Below, in pieces: positions 55,425-63,968 of a stretch of DNA of 64,000 nucleotides. This DNA is from Clostridiaceae bacterium UBA6085 (lineage in GTDB: Bacteria > Bacillota > Clostridia > Clostridiales > Clostridiaceae), in the NCBI GenBank assembly GCA_002428605.1, contig DIXH01000025.1, positions 19,197 through 83,196 on the forward strand, given 5' to 3'. The first letter of the stretch is position 1, and the number at the start of each line of letters is the position of its first letter. The notes beneath the pieces were generated by a model. That model saw only the letters and a list, made by a program, of their open reading frames with translations. It made no database searches and was not told where the DNA came from. The position numbers and the translations under genes are program-made.

Positions 55425-55456
55425 GATATACACTTCAAGGAGTGTATATTTTTTTA
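55425..55456 (+). terminator. Terminator between upp and wecB
   Basis: ATATACACT (55426-55434) pairs with AGTGTATAT (55441-55449) around TCAAGG, and seven T follow. Confidence 0.88.
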
Positions 55457-55467
55457 AAGGAGAAAAT

Positions 55468-56610
55468 ATGATCAGAGTCATGAGCGTGTTCGGGACCAGG
55501 CCTGAAGCCATCAAGATGGCTCCTCTGCTGCTTGAGATGAAGAAACGCAGGGAATTTGAATCCATAGTTGCGCTCACTGGACAACACAGGGAGCTATTGA
55601 AGAATGTCCTCAGCGATTTCAATATCGGATGGGATTTCGATCTGGACCTTATGCAGGGATCCCAGACACTGGCCCACATCACAACCTCAGTCCTTGAGGG
55701 GATGTCCGGGATAATCTCAAGTGTGAAGCCGGATATCGTTCTCGTCCACGGAGACACTACCACAAGCTTCGCGGGGGCGCTCGCAGCATTCTATGAGAAG
55801 ACACCGGTCGGGCATGTTGAGGCGGGTCTCAGGACCCATGACAAGTATGCCCCGTATCCCGAGGAGATGAACAGGACACTTACATCGAAGCTCGCTGACC
55901 TGCACTTCGCTCCAACAGACGGTGCGGAAGATAACCTGCTCAAGGAAGGGATTCCAATATCCGGAATATTCGTCACAGGCAATACTGTAATTGATGCCCT
56001 TAAGACCACAGTCAGCAGTGATTACAGGTTTGAAGACGAGTTGCTTAAGAAGGTGGATCTCGCAAAGGACATCATAATGGTGACGGCGCACAGGAGAGAG
56101 AACCTTGAACATGGTATCCATGACATCTCGATGGCACTCAAGGTCCTTGCTGAAAGGAAGGATGTTGAGATCGTGTATCTTGTGCATCCGAATCCAAAGA
56201 TCAGACAGGAAGCAGAGAAGGTGCTCAAGGGAACGGAGAGGGTGCATCTTCTGGGTGCACTTGGAACCCGGGAGACGCACAATCTTATGGCAAGGTCCAA
56301 GCTTATACTCACAGACTCGGGAGGCATTCAGGAAGAAGCACCATATCTCGGAAAACCTGTGCTTGTCTTAAGGGATGTCACAGAGAGGCCTGAGGCTGTT
56401 GAAGCGGGAGTTGTGAGGCTTGTGGGCACTGACACCCAGAGGATCATAAAAGAAGCCACAAGGCTTCTGGACGACCAGAAGGCCTATGCTGAAATGGCGA
56501 AGGGCGGAAGCCCTTATGGTGACGGAAGGGCATCCGGAAGGATACTTGATGCGATTTTGACTTATTTCGGAATTGAAACTTCCTTCGAAAGATTTACCTG
56601 TGAAAAGTGA
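55468..56610 (+). CDS. wecB: UDP-N-acetylglucosamine 2-epimerase (non-hydrolysing)
   Basis: The 380-residue enzyme interconverts UDP-GlcNAc and UDP-ManNAc for wall teichoic acid or surface polysaccharide. It begins VMSVFGTRPEAIKMAPLLLE and has VLVHGDTTTSFAGALAAFY, GHVEAGLRTHDKYAPYPEE, VTAHRRENLEHGI, and LTDSGGIQEEAPYLGKPVLV. AAAGGAG lies before the ATG. In Bacillus the homologue (mnaA/yvyH) also follows upp. Confidence 0.95.
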   Translation: MIRVMSVFGTRPEAIKMAPLLLEMKKRREFESIVALTGQHRELLKNVLSDFNIGWDFDLDLMQGSQTLAHITTSVLEGMSGIISSVKPDIVLVHGDTTTSFAGALAAFYEKTPVGHVEAGLRTHDKYAPYPEEMNRTLTSKLADLHFAPTDGAEDNLLKEGIPISGIFVTGNTVIDALKTTVSSDYRFEDELLKKVDLAKDIIMVTAHRRENLEHGIHDISMALKVLAERKDVEIVYLVHPNPKIRQEAEKVLKGTERVHLLGALGTRETHNLMARSKLILTDSGGIQEEAPYLGKPVLVLRDVTERPEAVEAGVVRLVGTDTQRIIKEATRLLDDQKAYAEMAKGGSPYGDGRASGRILDAILTYFGIETSFERFTCEK

Positions 56611-56743
56611 AGAGCATCAAGGAATTACGGCGGTCTGAGCCGAAACTTCCGCTTGTTTGCGCTGTTTTGTTCATTTTTTGCTTGAAATCTTTATAAAAGC
56701 AAAGTATACTAATACTTGTCGGTTCTGAAGGACCGGCAAACAG

Positions 56744-56828
56744 GGAGGAGTTCCCGAGTGGCCAAAGGGGGCAGACTGTAAATCTGTTGCTTTCAGCTTC
56801 AGTGGTTCGAATCCACTCTCCTCCACCA
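56744..56828 (+). tRNA. tRNA-Tyr (GUA), copy 1
   Basis: The 85-base tRNA has acceptor arms GGAGGAG and CTCCTCC, anticodon stem-loop CAGA-CTGTAAA-TCTG with anticodon GTA, a long variable arm (GCTTTCAGCTTCAG region), and T loop GGTTCGAATCC. CCA is encoded at 56826-56828. It is identical to copy 2. The promoter region upstream differs from those of copies 2 and 3 and includes TATACT near 56705. Confidence 0.96.
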
Positions 56829-56851
56829 TAGCGTCAACTGCAGTTGACAAG

Positions 56852-56882
56852 AAGACCACCTCGTTTCGGGGTGGTCTTTTGT
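56852..56882 (+). terminator. Terminator after tRNA-Tyr copy 1
   Basis: GACCACC (56854-56860) pairs with GGTGGTC (56870-56876), and TTTTG follows. Confidence 0.85.
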
Positions 56883-56930
56883 TATATAAAATTGTAAAAA
56901 CGCTTGTTATCCTTTGACACTTCAGGGAGG

Positions 56931-56976
56931 AAAAAGCTCCGTAGAACGGCATGGACAGCCGCTTCCGGAGCTTTTG
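56931..56976 (-). terminator. Bidirectional hairpin downstream of PdxR copy 1
   Basis: AAAAGCTCCG and CGGAGCTTTT form 10-bp arms (56932-56941, 56966-56975) with a G/C-rich middle. It lies about 94 bases beyond the regulator's stop on the minus strand. Confidence 0.7.
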
Positions 56977-57068
56977 AAATTTGCTGGAAATTGCGTAATG
57001 TGAGTCAATGCTGCGTAATGTCTTCAATCTCTCATTATGCCCATGAGGAGCTCTATTCTCATAGGCAG

Positions 57069-58481
57069 CTACCTCCATGCAAGGTCAAGTAGTGCGACTG
57101 CCTCACTGATGTCAGCTTCGGTCAGGTTTGAATAGCCAAGAAGTACAGTGCCCTGGGATTTTTCTTCAGAACCTTGAGAATAGTACCCGGATAGCCCTCT
57201 GAGCCTTACTCCGGATGCTGCAGCACTCTCTACAAGCTGTGCCTCGCTCATGCCATTGCCGGGCACAAGCAGAAGGTGAAGACCTGCATTTTCGCCTATG
57301 ACTCGGGCATTCATTCCAAAACGCGCTTTCCTTATCTCATCTATAAGCTTTTCCTTCCTTCCCTTGTAGATCTTCCTCATCCTGTTAAGGTGCCTTTCAA
57401 AATGGCCATCCTTCATGAATCGGGCCAGTGTCTGCTGTTCAAACCTTGATACGGTGGAGGAATTGAACATGTACCTGTCCCTGTATTCTTCGAACAGGGC
57501 AGGAGGAAGCACCAGGTACCCGATCCTGATGGAAGGAGCTAGGCTCTTTGAAAAGGTCCCGATGTAGATGACCCGGTCCGAGCTGTCCAGACCCTGGAGA
57601 GAAGGTATGGGCCGTCCGCCGAACCTGAATTCACTGTCATAGTCGTCTTCGATGAGATACCTGTCTTTCCCGGCATAGGCCCATGAGAGCAGCTGCATCC
57701 TTCTTTTGGCCGGCATAATCATTCCCATGGGGAACTGATGGGAAGGGGTGATGTGGACAACTTTCGCACCTGATTCCTCAAGCTCATTCACGTCAAGCCC
57801 GTCACGGTCAAGCCTGACGTGTACCACGTCAGCTCCATTGCTCCTTAAGAGCATACCTGTCTTGACATAACCTGGGTCCTCTACAGCGTATATCCTGTCT
57901 CGTCCAAGGAGCTGCACGAGCAGTCCGATGAGATATTCACTCCCAGCTCCGATTATGACCTGTTCGTGGGTGCACCGAACTCCCTTGTGCTCGTGCAGAT
58001 GCCTGGCGATGCTCATCCTTAAAGCGGCCTCTCCTTGCGGGTGCGATGCCTTAAGGAGCTCCCTGTTCTCGTCATGTATCACTTCCCTGGTTATCCTTGA
58101 CCATGTAGAAAAAGGAAAGAACCTGGTATCAACTGTATTGGTCATGAAGTCGTAATTAAAGCCTGAGGTGTCTTCTCGCGTTTCCTCGTCTTTGCCTGTT
58201 GATCCTGGACCTGCTGAACCGGACGGATAGTCTTCGAAACGGGAGACATAATACCCGCTTTTCGGTTTTGACCTTACGAATCCTTCGGCTAAAAGCTGGC
58301 CGTATGCTGTCTCCACAGTATTCTGGCTTATCTTGAGATGGGATGCCAGGCTTCTCTTCGAGGGCAGCCTGTCACCATCCTCAAGAAGACCTTCCCTTAT
58401 TTCACTCCTTATATGTTCATAAAGCTGCATGTAAAGCGGTTTCCCTGAATTATGGTCAAATGTCAGTGTAACGTTAGCCAT
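57069..58481 (-). CDS. pdxR: MocR/PdxR-family regulator (GntR HTH + aminotransferase-like), copy 1
   Basis: The 470-residue regulator has an N-terminal GntR winged helix (PLYMQLYEHIRSEIREG, LPSKRSLASHLKISQNTVE). A fold-type I aminotransferase-like domain follows that binds PLP, with the Lys in YIGTFSKSLAPSIRIG, IEDDYDSEFRFGG and VHITPSHQFPMGM. The start MANVTLTFDHN follows GGAGGAAGGA, so the longer frame to 58553 is not used. It is divergent from pdxS, and such regulators activate or repress pdxST according to PLP level. The 24-bp repeats between them are its probable operators. The second copy at 60659 is about 85% identical by eye. Confidence 0.93.
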   Translation of the reverse strand: MANVTLTFDHNSGKPLYMQLYEHIRSEIREGLLEDGDRLPSKRSLASHLKISQNTVETAYGQLLAEGFVRSKPKSGYYVSRFEDYPSGSAGPGSTGKDEETREDTSGFNYDFMTNTVDTRFFPFSTWSRITREVIHDENRELLKASHPQGEAALRMSIARHLHEHKGVRCTHEQVIIGAGSEYLIGLLVQLLGRDRIYAVEDPGYVKTGMLLRSNGADVVHVRLDRDGLDVNELEESGAKVVHITPSHQFPMGMIMPAKRRMQLLSWAYAGKDRYLIEDDYDSEFRFGGRPIPSLQGLDSSDRVIYIGTFSKSLAPSIRIGYLVLPPALFEEYRDRYMFNSSTVSRFEQQTLARFMKDGHFERHLNRMRKIYKGRKEKLIDEIRKARFGMNARVIGENAGLHLLLVPGNGMSEAQLVESAAASGVRLRGLSGYYSQGSEEKSQGTVLLGYSNLTEADISEAVALLDLAWR

Positions 58482-58566
58482 TCCTTCCTCCAAACTGGCA
58501 TCATCAAATTTCATCAATCTGGGTATTTTTATAATGCCAGAATACAGATACAATCATAATCAGCTT

Positions 58567-58606
58567 GCAGGCAAATTGTCAAATCAATTTGCAGGCAAAT
58601 TGTCAA
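58567..58606 (+). promoter_or_regulatory. PdxR operator repeats (two copies) and overlapping promoters, unit 1
   Basis: A 24-bp unit beginning GCAGGCAAATTGTCAA occurs at 58567-58590 and again, in its first 16 bases, at 58591-58606. On the plus strand TTGTCA of the second copy (58600-58605) sits 16-17 bases before CATAAT, a fair pdxS promoter. On the minus strand TTGACA in the first copy (58582-58577) lies 17-18 bases before TTATGAT, a good pdxR promoter. The repeats therefore overlap both -35 boxes, as expected for a regulator controlling both genes. Confidence 0.8.
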
Positions 58607-58645
58607 TACAAGTAGTCAATACATAATATCGGAGGTTGGACTGGA

Positions 58646-59527
58646 ATGGATGAAAACAGAAGCGAACTTAACAGGAACCTTGCACAGATGCTGAAGGGTG
58701 GAGTCATCATGGATGTCACTAACGCTGAGGAGGCGAGGATTGCAGAGGAGGCAGGTGCGGTAGCGGTAATGGCCCTTGAGAGGGTACCTTCGGACATAAG
58801 GAAGCAGGGCGGCGTGGCAAGGATGAGCAATCCCGGGATGATAAGGGAGATCCAGTCTGCCGTCACGATACCTGTCATGGCGAAGGTCAGGATCGGACAT
58901 ATGGCGGAGGCAAGGATACTTGAACACCTTGAGATTGACTACATCGATGAAAGCGAGGTACTGACCCCGGCGGATGACATGTACCATCTGGACAAACACA
59001 ACTACAGGGTACCGTTCGTTTGCGGAGCGCGAAACCTTGGTGAGGCCCTTAGAAGGATTGGGGAAGGCGCAGCCATGATCAGGACCAAGGGTGAGGCAGG
59101 TACAGGAAATGTGGTTGAAGCGGTGAGGCACATGAGGACAATGATGTCTGAAATAAGGAAACTTTCCGGGATGCCAAGGGAGGAGCTCATGTCCTTCTCG
59201 AAGGAGATAGGCGCACCTTATGACCTTGTTGTCTGGACTGCAGAAAACGGAAAGCTTCCAGTGGTGAATTTTGCGGCAGGAGGAATCGCTACACCTGCTG
59301 ATGCTGCTCTCATGATGCAGCTTGGAAGCGAGGGCGTATTCGTTGGCTCAGGTATATTCAAGTCTTCGGACCCGCTTAGGATGGCAAGGGCGATAGTTAA
59401 AGCGACCTCATACTATGACGACCCTAAGGTCCTCGCTGAAGTGAGCGAAAACATCGGGGAGCCGATGGCCGGGCTCGAGATCGGAAGCATTCCTGCTGAC
59501 AGGCTTCTGGCATCAAGAGGCTGGTAA
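58646..59527 (+). CDS. pdxS: Pyridoxal 5'-phosphate synthase subunit PdxS, copy 1
   Basis: The 293-residue synthase barrel joins ribose-5-phosphate, glyceraldehyde-3-phosphate and ammonia to PLP. I see [20 protein letters not shown], Lys 80 in [10 protein letters not shown], Lys 148 in [12 protein letters not shown], and [16 protein letters not shown]. Its ribosome site is CGGAGG. The stop overlaps the pdxT start by one base. It differs from copy 2 at only about ten residues (roughly 97% identity), although many synonymous sites have changed. Confidence 0.97.
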   Translation: MDENRSELNRNLAQMLKGGVIMDVTNAEEARIAEEAGAVAVMALERVPSDIRKQGGVARMSNPGMIREIQSAVTIPVMAKVRIGHMAEARILEHLEIDYIDESEVLTPADDMYHLDKHNYRVPFVCGARNLGEALRRIGEGAAMIRTKGEAGTGNVVEAVRHMRTMMSEIRKLSGMPREELMSFSKEIGAPYDLVVWTAENGKLPVVNFAAGGIATPADAALMMQLGSEGVFVGSGIFKSSDPLRMARAIVKATSYYDDPKVLAEVSENIGEPMAGLEIGSIPADRLLASRGW

Positions 59528-60111
59528 TGTTAAGGATCGGGGTGCTGAGCATACAGGGCTCCGTCTCGGAGCATCTGGCTAAGCTGTCAGAGCTTAAGGG
59601 GGTGATACCTGTAAGGGTAAGGGATGAAAAATCACTTTCTGAAATTGACGGGCTTATCATACCAGGTGGAGAGAGCACTGTAATCGGCCGGCTGCTCAAC
59701 GAGTTCAACCTTATGCAGCCAATAAGGAAAAGGATAGAAAGAGGAATGCCTGTCTGGGGTACCTGCGCCGGGATGATCCTGCTATCTGGTGAAGTTGAGA
59801 ATGAAGAACCGTGGATCGGAGCCATGGACATCGTAGTCAGGCGGAATGCCTTCGGGCGTCAGACAGAGAGCTTCAGGGCAATGGAAATGGTCCCAGCTGT
59901 TTCTGACAGGTCAATGGAACTCGTATACATAAGGGCTCCGATAATCGTCAGGGCAGGAGACGGCGTAGAGGTTTTATTAATGACAGATTATGGGATCACA
60001 GCAGCAAGGCAGGGAAGGATGCTCGTAACGTCATTTCATCCTGAACTGACCACAGGCAATGCCTTTCATTATTATTTCGCGTCTTTAGTCAGGGAGTGCA
60101 CGGAAAGCTGA
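59527..60111 (+). CDS. pdxT: Pyridoxal 5'-phosphate synthase glutaminase PdxT, copy 1
   Basis: The 194-residue class I glutaminase supplies ammonia to PdxS. It has GLIIPGGESTVIGRLL, nucleophile Cys 80 in VWGTCAGMILL, oxyanion and interface residues in DIVVRRNAFGRQTESF, and His 171/Glu 173 in TSFHPEL. The start overlaps the pdxS stop as TAATG. Compared with copy 2 about 75-80% of residues agree, far less than for pdxS, yet all catalytic residues are kept in both. Confidence 0.95.
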   Translation: MLRIGVLSIQGSVSEHLAKLSELKGVIPVRVRDEKSLSEIDGLIIPGGESTVIGRLLNEFNLMQPIRKRIERGMPVWGTCAGMILLSGEVENEEPWIGAMDIVVRRNAFGRQTESFRAMEMVPAVSDRSMELVYIRAPIIVRAGDGVEVLLMTDYGITAARQGRMLVTSFHPELTTGNAFHYYFASLVRECTES

Positions 60112-60211
60112 GAGACGTCCCGGAGGTGACTTGCATCTTTGGGACACTCAGGCTTTAACCACAGTTTTTAGCTTCACAGGCATCAAATTTACACGTGCAT
60201 AAGAAATGATG

Positions 60212-60240
60212 TTGACAAAGTGGCGGGGCTGATATAATAT
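60212..60240 (+). promoter_or_regulatory. Promoter of tRNA-Tyr copy 2
   Basis: TTGACA (60212-60217) is followed after 15 bases by TATAAT, or after 17 by TAATAT (60235-60240). The sequence from here to the tRNA is nearly identical to that before copy 3. Confidence 0.8.
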
Positions 60241-60269
60241 ATAAAAAGCAGTTGTCAGACTGTTCATAT

Positions 60270-60354
60270 GGAGGAGTTCCCGAGTGGCCAAAGGGGGCAG
60301 ACTGTAAATCTGTTGCTTTCAGCTTCAGTGGTTCGAATCCACTCTCCTCCACCA
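60270..60354 (+). tRNA. tRNA-Tyr (GUA), copy 2
   Basis: It is identical to copy 1 over its full 85 bases, with anticodon GTA, a long variable arm and an encoded CCA at 60352-60354. It lies at the junction of the two pdx units. Confidence 0.96.
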
Positions 60355-60658
60355 TAATAGTCAACTTCGTTGGCAAGAAAACCACCTCGATCGAGGTGGT
60401 TTTTTGTGCTCAAAATCATAATTGTGCAGGACCATGTCTTTGACACCAAAAGTGATGGAAAACCCTGGAAAATGGCGTTAATATGCCTTTTCCAGGGTTA
60501 TTAAATTTGCTGTAATCTGCGTAATGTGTATGGGTATTTTTGAGCTGTATTATCTTTTACTTTCTCATGGGGTATACAAATCCAATGCCTGGTAGAGATG
60601 TAACAGGTGAATTGTCGGTGCTCCTTTTCTTCATTGCAGAGCTAAGCTTGCCTGGCTG
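60355..60658 (+). other. Gene-free junction between tRNA-Tyr copy 2 and PdxR copy 2
   Basis: The stretch holds the tRNA terminator, a perfect palindrome AAAACCACCTCGA/TCGAGGTGGTTTT (60378-60403) with T's. It also holds a second hairpin AACCCTGGAAAA/TTTTCCAGGGTT (60461-60472, 60488-60499) that can terminate the minus-strand regulator. A motif near 60503-60528 (AAATTTGCTG, TGCGTAATGTG) recurs near 56978-57003 in unit 1, showing common origin. From 60530 to 60658 nothing further is recognised. Confidence 0.7.
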
Positions 60659-62071
60659 TTACCGCCACGCTAGATCCAGGAGTGCTAAAGCTTCACTGAT
60701 ATCATCTTCAGTGAGGTTGGAATACCCAAGGAGTACCGTGCTTTGAGAGCCGGTGTCAGAGCCGTTAGAGAAGTATCCAGAGAGACCTTTGAGCCTTACT
60801 CCCTTAGCTGCAGCTCTCTCAACAAGCTCGTCCTCGCTAATGCCGTTTGCAGGCATCAGCAACAGATGTAGTCCTGCATTCTCGCCAATGATTTCGGCAT
60901 TGCTCCCGAAGCTTGCTTTCCTGATCCGCTCAACCAGCTTTTCCTTCCTGCCCTTGTAGATTTTTCTCATCCTGTTAAGATGCCTTTCAAAATGACCATC
61001 CTTAATGAATCTGGCGAGGGTCTGCTGCTCAAACCTTGATACGGTTGAGGAATTGAACATGTGCCGTTTCCGGTACTCTTCAATAAGTGGAGGGGGAAGC
61101 ACCAGATATCCTATTCGTATCGATGGGGCCAGGCTCTTTGAAAAGGTCCCGATATAGATCACCCTGTCCGAATTGTCCAGACCTTGCAGTGAGGGTATCG
61201 GACGTCCTCCGAACCTGAATTCACTGTCGTAGTCGTCCTCGATAAGGTACCTGTCCTTCTCGGCGTAAGCCCACGAAAGAAGCTGCATTCTCCTTTTAGC
61301 TGGCATTATCATACCCATGGGGAACTGATGCGAAGGAGTGATGTGGACAATCTTAGCATCCGATTGTTCCAGTTCACTGATATTCAGGCCTTCCCTGTCT
61401 AGACCTATGTGAACTACATCAGCCCCGTTGCTTTTGAAAAGCATACCTGTCTTTACATAGCCTGGATCCTCGACTGCATAGACCCTGTCGCGTCCCAGAA
61501 GCTGCACGAGCAGTCCGATGAGATATTCGCTGCCAGCACCGATTATGACCTGCTCATGTGTGCATTTAACTCCCTTGTGCTCATGCAGGTGCTTTGCGAT
61601 GCTCATCCTGAGGGAAACCTCTCCCTGAGGATGTGATGTCTTGAGGAGCTCCCTGTTTTCGTCATGGATGATTTCCCTTGTTATCCTCGACCAGGTTGAA
61701 AATGGAAAGAACCTGGTATCAACAGTATTAGTCGAGAAATCATAAGCAAATTCTGAGTGGTATTCTCTTGAAGCTTCTTCTGAACCAGTAGCTTCTGAAT
61801 CTGATATACCGGTCGGATAGTCATCGAATCTGGAGACATAATACCCGCTTTTAGGTTTTGACCGTATGAATCCTTCTGCAAGAAGCTGGCCATATGCTGT
61901 TTCCACAGTGTTCTGACTTATCTTCAGATGTGATGCAAGGCTTCTCTTTGATGGCAGCTTATCACCGTCTGCAAGCATACCTTCCCGTATTTCACTCCTG
62001 ATATGCTCATATAACTGCATATATAGGGGTTTAGACAAATTTTGGTCAAATGAAAGAGTCAGGTTAGCCAT
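60659..62071 (-). CDS. pdxR: MocR/PdxR-family regulator, copy 2
   Basis: The 470-residue paralogue of the gene at 57069 has the same architecture. The GntR helix-turn-helix is almost unchanged (LPSKRSLASHLKISQNTVE), and the aminotransferase domain keeps the PLP Lys in YIGTFSKSLAPSIRIG. Differences cluster in the linker (about residues 90-115 of the mature protein, rich in S/E) and the C-terminal third. The near-identical DNA-binding domain predicts that both regulators can bind both repeat sets. The start MANLTLSFDQN follows GGAGG. It is divergent from pdxS copy 2. Confidence 0.92.
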   Translation of the reverse strand: MANLTLSFDQNLSKPLYMQLYEHIRSEIREGMLADGDKLPSKRSLASHLKISQNTVETAYGQLLAEGFIRSKPKSGYYVSRFDDYPTGISDSEATGSEEASREYHSEFAYDFSTNTVDTRFFPFSTWSRITREIIHDENRELLKTSHPQGEVSLRMSIAKHLHEHKGVKCTHEQVIIGAGSEYLIGLLVQLLGRDRVYAVEDPGYVKTGMLFKSNGADVVHIGLDREGLNISELEQSDAKIVHITPSHQFPMGMIMPAKRRMQLLSWAYAEKDRYLIEDDYDSEFRFGGRPIPSLQGLDNSDRVIYIGTFSKSLAPSIRIGYLVLPPPLIEEYRKRHMFNSSTVSRFEQQTLARFIKDGHFERHLNRMRKIYKGRKEKLVERIRKASFGSNAEIIGENAGLHLLLMPANGISEDELVERAAAKGVRLKGLSGYFSNGSDTGSQSTVLLGYSNLTEDDISEALALLDLAWR

Positions 62072-62156
62072 GTTTCCCTCCAATCTGGCATCATTGAAAT
62101 TCTTTAATCTGGATGTTCTTATAATGCCAGAATATAGGTACAATCATAATCAGCTT

Positions 62157-62220
62157 GCAGGCAAATTGTCAAATCAATTCGCAGGCAAATTGTCAAATCA
62201 ATTCGCAGGCAAATTGTCAA
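62157..62220 (+). promoter_or_regulatory. PdxR operator repeats (three copies), unit 2
   Basis: The 24-bp unit beginning GCAGGCAAATTGTCAA is repeated at 62157-62180 and 62181-62204, then as 16 bases at 62205-62220. The extra copy replaces the spacer that in unit 1 separates TTGTCA from CATAAT. The plus-strand -10 CATAAT (62223-62228) therefore has no TTGTCA at a proper 16-18 base distance. The pdxR-side promoter is unchanged. Different expression of the two pdxST pairs is the likely result. Confidence 0.8.
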
Positions 62221-62246
62221 ATCATAATATCGGAGGTTGGACTTGA

Positions 62247-63128
62247 ATGGTTGAAAACAGAAGTGAACTTAACAGGAACCTTGCCCAGATGCTGAAGGGT
62301 GGCGTCATCATGGATGTCACGAATGCAGAGGAGGCGAGGATTGCAGAGGAGGCTGGAGCTGTAGCTGTCATGGCCCTTGAGAGAGTGCCTTCAGACATCA
62401 GGAAGCAGGGCGGCGTGGCGAGGATGAGCAATCCTGGAATGATCAGGGAGATACAGGCTGCAGTGACCATACCAGTAATGGCGAAGGTGAGGATCGGACA
62501 TATTGCTGAGGCAAGGATACTTGAACATCTTGAGATTGACTATATCGATGAAAGCGAGGTGCTGACCCCGGCAGATGACATGTATCATCTGGACAAGCAC
62601 AGCTACAAGGTTCCGTTCGTATGCGGAGCCAGAAATCTTGGCGAGGCTCTGAGAAGGATCGGAGAAGGTGCCGCTATGATAAGGACGAAGGGTGAGGCGG
62701 GGACAGGGAACGTGGTCGAAGCGGTGAGGCACATGAGGACCATGATGTCTGAAATAAGAAAGTTGTCCGGGATGCCGAGGGAAGAGCTCATGAGCTTTTC
62801 AAAGGATATTGGTGCACCCTATGACCTCGTAGTCTGGACTGCAGAAAACGGGAAGCTTCCTGTAGTCAATTTTGCGGCAGGCGGCATTGCTACACCGGCA
62901 GATGCTGCTCTCATGATGCAGCTTGGGAGCGAGGGAGTATTCGTGGGATCGGGAATATTCAAGTCATCAGATCCTCTTAAGATGGCCAGGGCTATAGTCA
63001 AGGCGACCTCATTCTATGACGACCCAAGAGTACTGGCTGAGGTAAGCGAGAATATCGGGGAGCCGATGGCAGGGCTCGAGATAGGAAGCATTCCTGCTGA
63101 CAGGCTGCTTGCTTCAAGAGGCTGGTAA
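62247..63128 (+). CDS. pdxS: Pyridoxal 5'-phosphate synthase subunit PdxS, copy 2
   Basis: The 293-residue protein has the same catalytic residues as copy 1 (Asp 23, Lys 80, Lys 148, GG at FAAGGIATP). Its changes are conservative: D2V, S71A, M86I, N119S, R121K, then E/D, R/K, Y/F and K/R. CGGAGG lies before the ATG. It is followed directly by pdxT copy 2 with no overlap (TAA then ATG). Confidence 0.97.
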   Translation: MVENRSELNRNLAQMLKGGVIMDVTNAEEARIAEEAGAVAVMALERVPSDIRKQGGVARMSNPGMIREIQAAVTIPVMAKVRIGHIAEARILEHLEIDYIDESEVLTPADDMYHLDKHSYKVPFVCGARNLGEALRRIGEGAAMIRTKGEAGTGNVVEAVRHMRTMMSEIRKLSGMPREELMSFSKDIGAPYDLVVWTAENGKLPVVNFAAGGIATPADAALMMQLGSEGVFVGSGIFKSSDPLKMARAIVKATSFYDDPRVLAEVSENIGEPMAGLEIGSIPADRLLASRGW

Positions 63129-63713
63129 ATGGTAAGAATTGGTGTGCTGAGCATACAGGGATCTGTGGCGGAGCATTTAGCCAGGCTTTTGGAGGTTGAT
63201 GGAGTGCTCCCGGTCAGGGTAAGAGATGAAAAGGACCTGTCAGGCATTGACGGACTTATCATACCCGGAGGGGAGAGCACGGCCATAGGCCGGCTTCTCA
63301 ATGAATTCAACCTGTTGCAGCCCATCAGAGCGAGGATAGAAGGCGGAATGCCTGTATGGGGTACCTGCGCCGGAATGATCCTGCTTGCACGCGAGGTTGA
63401 GGATGAAGAACCATGGATTGGCTCCATGGACATAGTCGTAAGGCGCAATGCCTACGGACGTCAGACTGATAGCTTCAGGAGCATTGAAATGGTACCTTCT
63501 GTTTCTGACATTCCTTTGGAGCTTGTATTCATCCGGGCACCGATAATCGTCGGAACAGGAGTCGGTGTAGAGGTGCTGCTGAGGACCGGTGAGGGAATCG
63601 CTGCGGCAAGGCAGGGAAGTTTGCTTGCTACGTCCTTTCATCCTGAGCTCACCTCTGACAATGCCTTCCATGCATATTTTGCCTCGATGGTAAAGGAAAG
63701 CATGAAAGATTAG
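63129..63713 (+). CDS. pdxT: Pyridoxal 5'-phosphate synthase glutaminase PdxT, copy 2
   Basis: The 194-residue protein keeps Cys 80 (GTCAGMILL) and the His/Glu pair (TSFHPEL). It has about 44 substitutions relative to copy 1, concentrated in residues 13-40 and 130-165 and at the C-terminus. Pairing with the almost invariant PdxS suggests both glutaminases can dock on either synthase. The start codon is directly after the pdxS stop. Confidence 0.95.
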   Translation: MVRIGVLSIQGSVAEHLARLLEVDGVLPVRVRDEKDLSGIDGLIIPGGESTAIGRLLNEFNLLQPIRARIEGGMPVWGTCAGMILLAREVEDEEPWIGSMDIVVRRNAYGRQTDSFRSIEMVPSVSDIPLELVFIRAPIIVGTGVGVEVLLRTGEGIAAARQGSLLATSFHPELTSDNAFHAYFASMVKESMKD

Positions 63714-63825
63714 GCCCATGCCGTAGATGCAGAGCTAATGCACTGCATCTGCGGATGCTCCTGGCATACGTGAGCATCAAATCGGCAGCAAGGTCAACAA
63801 ATTTGAAAGAGCATATGAAATGATG

Positions 63826-63854
63826 TTGACAAAGAGGCGGGGCTGATATAATAT
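63826..63854 (+). promoter_or_regulatory. Promoter of tRNA-Tyr copy 3
   Basis: TTGACA (63826-63831) is followed by TATAAT (63847-63852) or TAATAT (63849-63854). It differs from the copy 2 promoter by one base in the spacer. Confidence 0.8.
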
Positions 63855-63883
63855 ATAAAAAGCAGTTGTCAGACTGTTCATAT

Positions 63884-63968
63884 GGAGGAGTTCCCGAGTG
63901 GCCAAAGGGGGCAGACTGTAAATCTGTAGCTTTCAGCTTCAGTGGTTCGAATCCACTCTCCTCCACCA
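63884..63968 (+). tRNA. tRNA-Tyr (GUA), copy 3
   Basis: It is the same 85-base tRNA as copies 1 and 2 except for one base, A instead of T at 63928, in the variable region just after the anticodon stem. The anticodon GTA and the encoded CCA are intact. Sequence after it (63969-64000) does not resemble that following copies 1 or 2, so the array appears to end here. Confidence 0.95.

Noticed and set aside
55717..56280. 187-codon minus-strand frame inside wecB
   Set aside because: Antisense to a conserved enzyme, without a start signal.
56744..56828. Reading the long-variable-arm tRNAs as Leu or Ser
   Set aside because: The anticodon loop CTGTAAA gives GTA, which is Tyr. Bacterial tRNA-Tyr also has a long variable arm.
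58567..58606. CRISPR or transposon end repeats in the pdx intergenic regions
   Set aside because: The units are head-to-tail without spacers and overlap the promoters. Operators are the better explanation.
56744..63968. Integrative element inserted at tRNA-Tyr
   Set aside because: No integrase or mobility gene lies between the tRNAs, and whole tRNAs with promoters are repeated, which fits tandem duplication.
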